From Saprospiraceae bacterium (GTDB lineage Bacteria > Bacteroidota > Bacteroidia > Chitinophagales > Saprospiraceae), in NCBI GenBank assembly GCA_016715465.1, contig JADKAA010000029.1, positions 372,001 through 436,000 of the forward strand: a DNA stretch of 64,000 bases. The letters run 5' to 3'. Below are positions 35,387-44,759 of the stretch, one piece after another (position 1 is the first letter of the stretch; the number at the start of each line of letters is the position of its first letter). The position numbers and the translations under genes were made by a program. A model generated the notes under the pieces. That model made no database searches. It was not told the origin of the DNA and saw nothing but the letters and a program-made list of their open reading frames with translations.

Positions 35387-37159
35387 TCACATAGCAATGA
35401 CCTTTACTTCTACACGTTGATTTTTCTGCCTGCCCTCCAGAGAAGTACTGTCGGAAATTGGCTGTCTTTTCCCGTATCCCTTATAACTCAACCTTTGTTG
35501 TGTTATTCCTTTTTTATAAAAATACTCGGCTACGGTTTTAGCCCTTTCCGTGCTCAATCTGTCACAATATTCATGTGGAGGAATTGTGTTGGTGTGCCCT
35601 CCGATCTCAACTATTACACTCGGATTGTTATTGAGAAAAATGTATAATTCATCAAGCACATCAAAACTTTCCGGAGATATCTCAGTACTGTCGGCTTTAA
35701 AAAACAATTCATTAATGCGCAGGGTCTTGCCAACGGTTATGGTCTTCATATCCAGGTCGGGCAGGATTTTATCTCTCGCTATACGAAAAGCAGCCTTTTC
35801 AGAACATTTATTTTTATCCTGGATGGTTACCTGATAATCCCCGGCGCCCAATTTGTCTATGAATGATTTTTTACTGCCGTTGCTCCAGGTGTAACTGATC
35901 TCGCCCGTGCCTCCTTTGCCCGCTACCTCTAACCTACCTTCCTTGCCATTGAAGGATTTAATCTTTTGAATTTCTAAGACTTCGATTTCAAGTTTGGGGG
36001 GATGCTGAACTTCAATGCTACACACTTTTTTATTCTGAGCCTTGTCAGATACTGTTACCGCATAATTCCCTGCACCAATATTTTTGGGATTGCTACCCGA
36101 CAAAGATTTATTGCTCCATTCATAATCAAATGGCCCTACTCCTCCTGTAGCGATTACTTTTACGACACCGTCTGACTTGCCATTACAGCTGGGTTTTTTT
36201 TCTGTAATACACGCAATATTGAGGGCTGTGGATGCATTGTCGCTAAAAATCAGTCTAAATAGCCCTTCGCCGGCAGTACCAATCCAGATGTTGTCATTTT
36301 TATCGCAAACCGTTGCACTGCATTTACTACTTATCACCCCGGCATTTTCAGTATAATTTTCTGTGTTATCTTCGTAAGGATCAAATCGAATCAAGGCATC
36401 AGAAGCGAAATACAACCTGCCTTTGGAGTCTATGCAAAAGTCGTTAAAAACGCCAGAAGACAGGTCAGCCCCAAATCCGGCATCGAAATACCTGTTGAAA
36501 TGGTCAATCAACCACATCTCCTGTTTGCCACTTGCCGCATTGGTTGAAATAAACCACAATCCTTCTTTATTCTCATAAAAGTGGGTCACCGCCCTATCCA
36601 AATGGTCTACCTGCCAGTTATCTTCCTCAATCCTCACTTCACCGTTTCCTGTACCCAACCAGCATCTTCCTTTGCTGTCGTTGTACACAAAATAGATGAC
36701 ATCCGAACCCAATTTAGAATTTCGGGTATTAAAATGTTCAAATTTTCCAGTGACCATATTTCGAACAAAAAGACCTTTCTGTGTAGCTACGTACAACCTG
36801 TTTTGGAAAAACTCAATGCCGGAAATTACGGCATCTGCATCGGGGATCTGAATGGTTGTCTCCGCTTGAAGGTCATGAATTAACTGTTTTTCCGCAGCAA
36901 AGACCCCAAACTTATCGTTAAAGCAAACATCGACAACAGACCTTCCTTTTAGCAGAATTTGGGGCGTTTCATCGACGTTGCCAATAATACCTAATCCGTC
37001 TGAAGTTGAAACATACACTTTATTATACTTATCAACATCCAAATGTTGAATCGAACTGGTAGATGAAAATTTTTCATGTTGGGATATGATGAGGTTTTCG
37101 TTCTGACCGGTCAGTTTTAAGGTGAACAGGATAAATAAAAAGAATTGGGAAATTCTCAA
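35387..37159 (-). CDS. exported propeller - SprB repeat - OmpA fusion protein
   Basis: 590 residues. Signal peptide (to about LTGQ). Residues about 20-310 have propeller repeats of the two-component-regulator type (YVATQKGLFVRN, CWLGTGNGEVRI, IWIGTAGEGLFRL). Two SprB repeats follow (about 318-390 and 395-460; each with NGKxxG...GGxGxxxYxWSNxS...AGxYxVTVxDK). An OmpA C-terminal peptidoglycan-binding domain (about 475-590) closes it: FFKADSTEISPES, VIVEIGGHTNT, RLSTERAKTVAEYF, GYGKRQP. SprB is the mobile gliding adhesin of Flavobacterium, whose repeats are widespread. The fusion would tie a propeller and SprB modules to peptidoglycan. Role unknown. Confidence 0.85.
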   Translation of the reverse strand: MRISQFFLFILFTLKLTGQNENLIISQHEKFSSTSSIQHLDVDKYNKVYVSTSDGLGIIGNVDETPQILLKGRSVVDVCFNDKFGVFAAEKQLIHDLQAETTIQIPDADAVISGIEFFQNRLYVATQKGLFVRNMVTGKFEHFNTRNSKLGSDVIYFVYNDSKGRCWLGTGNGEVRIEEDNWQVDHLDRAVTHFYENKEGLWFISTNAASGKQEMWLIDHFNRYFDAGFGADLSSGVFNDFCIDSKGRLYFASDALIRFDPYEDNTENYTENAGVISSKCSATVCDKNDNIWIGTAGEGLFRLIFSDNASTALNIACITEKKPSCNGKSDGVVKVIATGGVGPFDYEWSNKSLSGSNPKNIGAGNYAVTVSDKAQNKKVCSIEVQHPPKLEIEVLEIQKIKSFNGKEGRLEVAGKGGTGEISYTWSNGSKKSFIDKLGAGDYQVTIQDKNKCSEKAAFRIARDKILPDLDMKTITVGKTLRINELFFKADSTEISPESFDVLDELYIFLNNNPSVIVEIGGHTNTIPPHEYCDRLSTERAKTVAEYFYKKGITQQRLSYKGYGKRQPISDSTSLEGRQKNQRVEVKVIAM

Positions 37160-37347
37160 AGTCTAATTTTTTTACGAATTAAACGAAAAATTTGATATTA
37201 AGTATCTATTAAAGTACAAAAACGCACTTTGCCCCTAATAAAACGATCAAGTGCGGCTGATAAAATCACATATTTTGATATATGGTTAAAAAGTAATATG
37301 TATATATTAATATTTTACACTATTTTGCAAACAAATTTCTTTATATT

Positions 37348-40300
37348 TTGAATCAGAAGGCTCTAAATATATTTCTGACAGGCTTTATTTTGTTTGGCAG
37401 TGTGCTGTCGTATCATTTTTATGAGACTTCGTCTTTTTTTGACAGCAATAAAGAATTCAGGAGAAATCTGGATTTTAATTTCAAAAGGGACTCAATGGCC
37501 GTTGTTGCAACCGATTTTCTGGTCAATGCTAAAAAAAAGCAACAAATGGAGAAATCCGGCTTTACTATTGAAATAGTGGCCGGAGATAGTCTTGTTTACT
37601 GGAACCAGGAAAAAACGGCAAAGACGCAGGAGGCGGGGATGAGGAAAATGTTTCGCCTGGACAACTTAGTTTACCGGTTTACCCTGGATAAGGATGAGTT
37701 CAAACAGAGACGCTCTTCTTTCATTGATTTATTGATGTTTGCTGTATGGCTGCTTGGTTTGACATTTTTTTTCATTGGCTTGTTAACGGTAAGTTCCCTA
37801 AGCTCTGCCTGGCCAGATAAGCTTGCCCGGTCCGGTGCAACAATAATTATTTTTTCAGGGGCTTTTATTCTGCTGATTCCCGGTTATTATGCCGCAACCT
37901 ATATGTTTAAAGATTCTGTTCTGTTTGGGGCATTAGACACCGGAACTTATGGATCATTTACCCTCTGGCAATTTGCGCTCAACTGGATTGCCATTGCTTT
38001 TTTAGCTTTGTTTATTCAAACCGGTCCGGTGAGACTTCGCAGAAGTGGCTTAAAACCAGGACTCAGGTATTTTATCGGTTCGCTAACCATCTCTGCGTTG
38101 ATTTATTTTCTCATTGCTGTTGGAGAATTATTTATTCTCAACGGCAGATTGGAGATAAAGATTGAAGAGGCAATGAATTTTGGCATTACAGAGGTAATTT
38201 TATACGTACTTTTAATTTCGCATCTGTTTTTGGTTGTGCTGGTTGCAAGACAATTATTCACGGCCAAAGATATGGTAATCAGGGGCTGGGAAAAAACGAT
38301 TTATTTTAGCACCGCGGTACTTCTTACTACCCTTATCTTTATTCTGCTGGGCTATGAAACCAATACAGTGGGTCCTGTCCTTTTCCTCATGATTATGTTC
38401 TTGTTGCTGGATCTCTATTTTGAATATTTTGAAATCAACATCAGTTTCTTACTAAGCAGTGTCATCGCTTTCAGCGTTTTCCTGACTACCGTAATTTATT
38501 CTATTTCCCTCATGAAGACTGAGCGTGAAATAAACAATGGATTTCACTTGTTATACAAGGAATTGGGTCAGGAAAATACGGAAATACTAACGGGAATAAA
38601 TGACAGTATTGTCAACTCAGAGTTATTTCCATCATTGTCAAATCTGCCCCTGCCCATCAATTTGGATGTGAAAGACCTCAAAGCGTATATCACCAACCAA
38701 CTATCCCCGAAATCAGATCTAACCATTGATAATATTTATTGCTATGACAAACGGGGCGCAAGTCTGGCTCTTAATCAAATATCCAATAAAGATAAAATAG
38801 ACAACTTGCTTGCTGAAAGTGAGCTGATCGGCGACCATATATATTATTCACCGATTGAGAAATCTGCCCTGTTGTACTACCATATCGATAATGTAAATGA
38901 TCCGGCCAACCCTATCTTTATGGCCATACAATTTCTGCTAAAAGAAAAACCATTTCCAGACCTGCCTTATAAAGCCAGCATTGCTGTATATAAAGGTAAT
39001 CATCTTGTCAAAATAAAAGGTGACATTGAAAACAGCAACTATCCCACCTTGTTAAGTCAGCTCCAATTGAATCAGACATCAAAGAGTATTAAATTTTACA
39101 GCCTCAAAAACTACACTTTTGTAAGTCTGGCCCAGCGGAGTTTTATTGCGCGCTATTTACCCTTGCTTACCTTATTTATAGCGCTGGCGGGCATCATGGT
39201 ATTGATCCTTATTATTCTTAACTCCATATTTCACTTTATCGATGAACGATATCACTTAAGTTTTAACACGCGAAAATCCCTGCGAAGTCGTTTCCAGACA
39301 ACGATAACCGGGTTGGTTCTCTTTTCCTTTTTACTTATTGGAGGTACCACGGCATTCTACTATCACAGATTGTACAGCATAAAAAACAGTCAGGGGTTTC
39401 ACAGCTTACTGGCAGTGCTGATCAAAGATATACAAAACAATATTCCTGAAATTGATAATGCATCGGATGACATAAGACTGGAAAAGGTATTCAGAAAACT
39501 GGAGAATGTGCATGAATTGCCGTTGGCTTTTTATGATGCGCACGGACTTCGTGTACTGGAATCCGATTCGTATGTTACTGCACCGGAGAGACTACTAAAA
39601 TCGGTCATTGAAAAAGAAATTGGCGGAAGCGGAAACCTGAAAGTTTTGAGTACCGTATATGCGGAAAATAAAGTCCTGATACCTGTATATGATTCAAACA
39701 ATTTGGTTTCCGGCTACTTTCTGACAGAAGACATACACGGAGCTCAAAGTTTTTCAGGACTTTATGACTTCCTGAGTACACTCCTCACGATTTGTGTATT
39801 CCTATTCCTCACCGCACTGGCTCTGTCGATGATAGTCACCACTCCCATGACCAAATCGCTCCGCAATTTATCCGCCAGACTTAAAGATTTTAAACTTGGA
39901 AAAAGCAATGAACATCTTGAATGGAAAAATCCGGATGAAATTGGCGCACTGATTTCAAATTTTAATAAAATGCAGGTGGAATTAAATCATAGTGCTGCCC
40001 TACTCAGTCGCACACAGCGCGACCTTGCATGGCGTGAAATGGCAAAACAGGTAGCACACGAGATTAAAAACCCCCTTACTCCAATGAAGCTGAGCATACA
40101 ACATATGCAAAATGCCTCACAATCCGATCCTGAAAAAATGCAGTTTTTAATCAAAAAAACGGCAGCTACCATCCTGGAACAAATTGAAAATCTCACCCAG
40201 ATTGCAGATGAATTTTCATCATTTGGCACTCTTCCTAAGGCGTCCAATGACACCATCATTCTGAACGAGGTGGTAGAGCATATCCACGACCTTTTCCGCA

Positions 40301-40731
40301 AACGCGAAGACATGGATATACAAATGGCAGAACCGATGAATTACATTTATGTATTTGCCGACAAAAACCAGCTGGTGCGCATTCTCAACAACATCGTTAA
40401 AAATGCTACTCAATCCATCCCTGAAAATACCAGGGGAAAGATTGAAATCGAACTGAGTCAAAATGATCACTTTGCCATTATCAAGGTAAGTGATAATGGT
40501 GTAGGCATACCGGAAGACATGAAAGAAAAGGTATTTACACCCAACTTTACCACAAAAAGTTCAGGAACAGGTCTCGGCCTTGCCATATCTGCCAATATGA
40601 TCGACAGTATGAATGGCAAGATCTATTTCAATTCACCGAACGAAAAAAATGGCACAGATTTTTTCATTGAACTACCTCTCGTACGAAATATAAGTGGCCT
40701 ATATTCTGAAAAAATGGTTCCGCTGGAATAA
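37348..40731 (+). CDS. large NtrY-like membrane sensor histidine kinase
   Basis: 1127 residues from TTG 37348; an in-frame stop at 37294 and no ATG between make TTG the best start. About nine membrane spans lie in the first 390 residues (one at 7-25, the rest from 127), then an extracytoplasmic region, spans near 605-625 and 655-675, a second sensor region, a span near 820-840, a HAMP domain (840-890), HisKA with phospho-His about residue 905 (VAHEIKNPLTPM) and HATPase_c (NNIVKNATQS, DNGVGIP, GTGLGLAIS). The kinase core resembles NtrY, which in other bacteria pairs with the sigma54 activator NtrX. No response regulator is adjacent, so the partner is unknown. Confidence 0.88.
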   Translation: MNQKALNIFLTGFILFGSVLSYHFYETSSFFDSNKEFRRNLDFNFKRDSMAVVATDFLVNAKKKQQMEKSGFTIEIVAGDSLVYWNQEKTAKTQEAGMRKMFRLDNLVYRFTLDKDEFKQRRSSFIDLLMFAVWLLGLTFFFIGLLTVSSLSSAWPDKLARSGATIIIFSGAFILLIPGYYAATYMFKDSVLFGALDTGTYGSFTLWQFALNWIAIAFLALFIQTGPVRLRRSGLKPGLRYFIGSLTISALIYFLIAVGELFILNGRLEIKIEEAMNFGITEVILYVLLISHLFLVVLVARQLFTAKDMVIRGWEKTIYFSTAVLLTTLIFILLGYETNTVGPVLFLMIMFLLLDLYFEYFEINISFLLSSVIAFSVFLTTVIYSISLMKTEREINNGFHLLYKELGQENTEILTGINDSIVNSELFPSLSNLPLPINLDVKDLKAYITNQLSPKSDLTIDNIYCYDKRGASLALNQISNKDKIDNLLAESELIGDHIYYSPIEKSALLYYHIDNVNDPANPIFMAIQFLLKEKPFPDLPYKASIAVYKGNHLVKIKGDIENSNYPTLLSQLQLNQTSKSIKFYSLKNYTFVSLAQRSFIARYLPLLTLFIALAGIMVLILIILNSIFHFIDERYHLSFNTRKSLRSRFQTTITGLVLFSFLLIGGTTAFYYHRLYSIKNSQGFHSLLAVLIKDIQNNIPEIDNASDDIRLEKVFRKLENVHELPLAFYDAHGLRVLESDSYVTAPERLLKSVIEKEIGGSGNLKVLSTVYAENKVLIPVYDSNNLVSGYFLTEDIHGAQSFSGLYDFLSTLLTICVFLFLTALALSMIVTTPMTKSLRNLSARLKDFKLGKSNEHLEWKNPDEIGALISNFNKMQVELNHSAALLSRTQRDLAWREMAKQVAHEIKNPLTPMKLSIQHMQNASQSDPEKMQFLIKKTAATILEQIENLTQIADEFSSFGTLPKASNDTIILNEVVEHIHDLFRKREDMDIQMAEPMNYIYVFADKNQLVRILNNIVKNATQSIPENTRGKIEIELSQNDHFAIIKVSDNGVGIPEDMKEKVFTPNFTTKSSGTGLGLAISANMIDSMNGKIYFNSPNEKNGTDFFIELPLVRNISGLYSEKMVPLE

Positions 40732-40883
40732 AGTCCATCAAAAAACTCAAAAAAACGTCTATTGAAGGGCAAAAAATCAGAATAAAAGCTGAATTTCTAA
40801 AATTATTAATCATTGATTTATTGATATTTAAATATATAAAATATTAAATATATTTTATTTATTTAATTTTATTATATTACATA

Positions 40884-40914
40884 TTGTAATTATTAATAAT
40901 ATGTTTTATCTTTG
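40884..40914 (+). promoter_or_regulatory. Bacteroidota promoter in the kinase-xth gap
   Basis: TTG at 40884-40886 and TATCTTTG at 40907-40914, separated by 20 nt, is the full Bacteroidota -33/-7 arrangement. No ORF follows; it points at the first candidate small RNA. The rest of 40732-40883 is AT-rich with no recognisable feature. Confidence 0.6.
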
Positions 40915-40920
40915 TAATGT

Positions 40921-40986
40921 GTAAGTTTTGGTTATTTATTGTAAAAATTATTTTTGCCTGTAAGATGTTACGGGCAAAAATCTTTG
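40921..40986 (+). ncRNA. candidate small RNA or leader, unit 1
   Basis: The predicted transcript starts about six nt after the -7 box, with AGTTTTGGTTATT beginning at 40924, and contains a 13-bp hairpin (40951-40963 with 40968-40980, one G-U, loop GATG) with a TTTTTGCC/GGGCAAAAA base. No open reading frame. The same 13-nt motif and a second GCCCG-stem hairpin recur at 41093-41150. Function unknown; the 3' end is uncertain because no T tract follows this hairpin. Confidence 0.35.
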
Positions 40987-41064
40987 TAAAATCAGTTCTT
41001 TTTGAATTTAAAAGATATACACTTTGCCATTAGGCACCTATATATGGCACATTAGCTTAATATT

Positions 41065-41079
41065 TGGCACGCTTTTTGG
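41065..41079 (+). promoter_or_regulatory. sigma54-like promoter element
   Basis: TGGCAC, five nt, then TTGG: the -24 half is perfect and the spacing exact, while the -12 half differs by one base from TTGC. Two further GGCAC motifs sit at 41033 and 41046. A start about 12 nt downstream falls at the second candidate RNA. Confidence 0.35.
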
Positions 41080-41090
41080 TTTAGTAAGAT

Positions 41091-41150
41091 TGAGTTTTGG
41101 TTATTAAATTGAGTAATGCCCGTTGACTTTGTCACCGGGCTTTTCTTTTT
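41091..41150 (+). ncRNA. candidate small RNA, unit 2
   Basis: Begins with AGTTTTGGTTATT at 41093, identical to unit 1, followed by an ATTG-containing spacer and a strong terminator hairpin; about 60 nt in all with no reading frame. Its own start would come from the sigma54-like element or by read-through from unit 1. Confidence 0.35.
41118..41150 (+). terminator. intrinsic terminator
   Basis: GCCCGTTGAC pairs with GTCACCGGGC (one mismatch) around a TTT loop, followed by TTTTCTTTTT; about 100 nt upstream of xth. Confidence 0.85.
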
Positions 41151-41249
41151 ATCCCCTTTCGTGGCTTCTTACATTTTTTTCTATAATTCACCCCTGTAAT
41201 TCTCAATATACCTCTCTAGTGTTAACTTTGTGGGAAATCGATGACAACC

Positions 41250-42013
41250 ATGAAGATTATATCCTGGGATGTAAACGGACTTCGCGCCACCGTGGGCAGA
41301 GGGTTTCACACCCATATTGAGGTCCTTCAACCTGACGTTGTGTGTTTACAGGAGACCAAGGCACAGGATGACCAGGTGGCCGAAGCACTCAAACCCATGA
41401 ACGGATGGCACATATACAGCAATTCCGCGGAAAAGAAGGGGTATTCAGGTGTAGCTATTTTATCGAAATTGGCGCCAAAAACCATCCAAAAAGGCATCGG
41501 TTTGGCAGATCACGACAATGAAGGAAGGGTCATTACTGCCGAGTTTGATGACTTTTTCCTTATTAATGTATATGTTCCAAACAGCGGCGAAGGGCTAAAA
41601 CGCCTGGATTATCGTTCTGAGTGGGACAAAGCCTTTGGCGCCTATCTTGCCAAATTGAAGAAGAAAAAACCGATTATTGTCACAGGTGACTTTAACGTAG
41701 CCCACGAACCTATTGATTTGGCACGCCCAAAAGAAAATTACAATAAGACCTCCGGATACACACAGACAGAAATTGACGGTATGATTTTGCTTTTGGGCAC
41801 AGGGCTTGTTGATGCCTTCAGACACTTATATCCCGAAAAAATCCAATACACTTTCTGGAGTGTGCGGTTTGGCGCCCGGGCGAAAAATGTAGGATGGCGC
41901 ATCGATTATTTTCTGGTCGACAAAAGCTAATTTCCAATGTTGTCTCTTCAACAATCCACGATCAACTTATGGGATCGGACCATTGCCCTATTGAATTACT
42001 TTTAACCACATAA
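41250..42013 (+). CDS. xth: exodeoxyribonuclease III, frameshifted as assembled
   Basis: About 254 residues when repaired. ATG 41250 starts MKIISWDVNGLRA; three codons upstream is another ATG. Blocks: CLQETKA (metal Glu), YSGVAILSK, INVYVPNSG, VTGDFNVAHEPIDLARP (catalytic Asp/Asn), and GWRIDYFLVDKS. The assembled frame stops at 41930, before the last block; one extra C near 41926 continues as KSLISNVVSS to MGSDHCPIELLL, which holds the catalytic Asp-His. It cuts DNA at abasic sites and trims 3' ends. Residue 7 is Asp where E. coli Xth has Asn7. Confidence 0.88.
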
Positions 42014-42023
42014 TCCAGTTCTT

Positions 42024-44050
42024 ATGTCAAAGCAAACTGCGTTTATGGAAGCCATACTTGCTGGTATTCCCAATAAATTGCCTAATCTCAGTCCCATTGA
42101 CCTTACGGTTCCACATGCTCCCAAACGCAATATTTCCATGCTTTCCGGGGACGACATCCGACTTGCCTTAAAAAATGCACTCAGATATTTTCCCGCGGAG
42201 TGGCATAGGGAGTTGTCCCTTGAGTTCCTGGATGAGCTCAACCAATTAGGCCGTATTTACATGCTCAGATTTCGTCCTGCCTATGCTATGTATGCCAGAC
42301 CCGTGGCAGAATACCCCGGCAACTCTATTCAGGCGAAGTCCATAATGCTGATGATTCAAAACAACCTGGATCCAAAAGTGGCCAAATATCCGCACGAGCT
42401 CATCACCTATGGTGGAAACGGATCTGTATTTCAAAATTGGGCTCAATACCTGCTCACCATGAAATATCTCTCCGAGATGTCGGATAATCAAACCCTCGTA
42501 ATGTATTCCGGACACCCGCTTGGTTTGTTTCCTTCTCATCCCGGAGCTCCCAGGGTGGTGGTTACCAATGGTATGATGATTCCCAATTATTCCAAAAAAG
42601 AGGACTGGAACCGATTTAATACACTGGGAGTGACTTCCTATGGTCAAATGACGGCCGGCTCTTTTATGTACATTGGGCCTCAAGGTATCGTGCACGGCAC
42701 CACCATCACCCTGCTCAATGCCGGCAGGCGCACGGATGCCCACAAACCAAATCTCGCAGGAAGGATATTTATTACTTCGGGTCTTGGAGGTATGTCTGGT
42801 GCGCAGGCGTTAGCCGGCATCATTACAGGATCAGTATGCGTCATAGCTGAAGTAGATAAGGACGCCATTAAGCAAAGGACTGCGGACGGCTATATATTAA
42901 AAGAAAACATTTACACGAATACATCCGCACTTCTTCAGTCAATGAAATGGCATAGGGACAATGGAACAGCCGTAGCCCTGGTTTATCAAGGAAATGTGGT
43001 GGATCTTTGGGAGGCGGTGGTCGAGGATGGCATACATATCGACCTGGGCTCAGACCAGACCTCACTGCACAACATCGACGATCTGGGGTACTGTCCGCAG
43101 GGCATTTCTTTTGAAGACGCAAAAACCCTGCTCATTGAAGATAAACCTGCCTTGATGGCTATGATTAGGGCGACCCTTGTGCGTCATGTTGCCGCGATAA
43201 ATACCCTGGTGGACAGGGGTATGTATTTTTGGGACTACGGCAATGCATTTCTGAAAGAAGCTGGTAGCGCCGGAGCAGATGTTTGGCAGGACGATCAAAA
43301 ACACAGTTACAAATTTCCATCCTATGTGCAGGATATAATGGGTCCGATGTGTTTTGATTATGGCTTTGGACCTTTCAGGTGGGTTTGTACTTCAGGCAGC
43401 AAAAGGATTTGGATACCACAGATGCGATAGCACTGGCCGTTATGGAACAGATGTACCTGAGCTGTCCCGACAACATTAAATCTCAACTCAATGACAATAT
43501 CATCTGGATTAGACATGCCGACGCCAACATTCCGGTGGTTGGTTCAAAATCCAGAATTTTGTATGCTGATGCGGAAGGAAGGATAAAAATTGCATTGGCT
43601 TTCAATGAAGCCATCAGGAAGGGTGAACTTTCCGCACCCGTTGTTTTGGGCAGGGACCATCATGATGTATCCGGAACGGATTCCCCATTCCGTGAAACTT
43701 CAAATATTTATGATGGATCCAGTTTTACGGCAGACATGGCAGTACAGAATTTCGTGGGAGATTCCTTTAGGGGAGCTACATGGGTTTCACTCCATAATGG
43801 AGGGGGTGTTGGCTGGGGAGAAGTAATCAACGGCGGATTTGGCATGCTTATCGACGGTTCGGAGCAAAGTGCCTCTAAAATCCGCTCCATGCTGTTCTGG
43901 GATGTCAACAATGGAATAGCCCGTCGAAGTTGGGCCAGAAACACGGAAGCGATGGACGCAATTCAGCGCGCCATGGAACATGAACCTGATTTAAGGGTAA
44001 CCATGCCGCAATTGGTGGATGAAACCATCCTAAATAGGTTGAAGTTATGA
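42024..44050 (+). CDS. hutU: urocanate hydratase, frameshifted as assembled
   Basis: About 675 residues when frames 42024-43430 and 43379-44050 are joined; long-type urocanases of this size are known. NAD-binding and family blocks include YGGNGSVFQNWAQY, YSGHPLGLFPSHPGAPR, GLGGMSGAQALAG and FGPFRWVCTSG with the essential Cys. The break is at the AAAA run 43401-43404; one more A gives SKKDLDTTDAIA. Converts urocanate to 4-imidazolone-5-propionate in histidine degradation, cytoplasmic. No other hut gene is nearby. It starts 10 nt after xth and overlaps the next gene by ATGA. Confidence 0.92.
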
Positions 44051-44580
44051 TTCTGGATAAAACAAGAATAGTTTATCAGGGTGATATCATGACCTCTTAT
44101 TTTTATGCGGGTCTGGGAGGCATTTTACTCATATGCTCAGGAATGCTATATGCCTTTACCTTAAGAATTGGATGGTTTTATCTGGCGATGGGTCTTGGTT
44201 TGCTGGGATGTTTTGCCCTGGGAAAAGCCTGGTATGTCAGAAGCAAAGGTTCCGCTCGACTTCAATATTTTAATACTTTGACAAGGCTGGAAGGAGACCC
44301 GCTCCAAAAGGAAGTAACTTATAATTCACACCGCCTCGAAAAAAAAGCTTCCAATCGCAGAAAATATCTTTATAGCCTGTTGATTGGTTGTTTAATGCTG
44401 GTACTGGGTGTTGTCTTTCATGAAAAGGGCCTTGCCATTGGCAGTTTAGTTCCGGTGATCTTATTTGCCGGCATAGAATTCACCATGGGGCTCCTTTCTG
44501 AATTCAGGTTGTGGGAATACCAGCGGCAGTTGGAAAAAGCAATAAACTCAAATGAAGAGGTAGAGGTTGAAGATATGTAA
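44047..44580 (+). CDS. membrane protein, unknown function
   Basis: 177 residues with two pairs of hydrophobic helices (about 18-38, 41-60 and 108-125, 130-152) flanking a polar, basic region, and an acidic tail. Not recognised. ATG overlaps the hutU TGA, so translation is coupled; a later Met (residue 15, just before the first helix) is an alternative start. The link with histidine catabolism is unproven. Confidence 0.6.
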   Translation: MILDKTRIVYQGDIMTSYFYAGLGGILLICSGMLYAFTLRIGWFYLAMGLGLLGCFALGKAWYVRSKGSARLQYFNTLTRLEGDPLQKEVTYNSHRLEKKASNRRKYLYSLLIGCLMLVLGVVFHEKGLAIGSLVPVILFAGIEFTMGLLSEFRLWEYQRQLEKAINSNEEVEVEDM

Positions 44581-44759
44581 TGCCCATTGACATTCTTAAT
44601 CTGAAAATGCTACCCCCACTCCATTACAATTTTATCTCATGTATTCTAATAAATTACTCACCCGGATAAAATGGAATGGCATTTAAAATGGTGAATGGCA
44701 ATATGGATAAGCTTCCACCAAAAAATGCGATATTCGCACCTGAAAATATCTGAAAGGCA

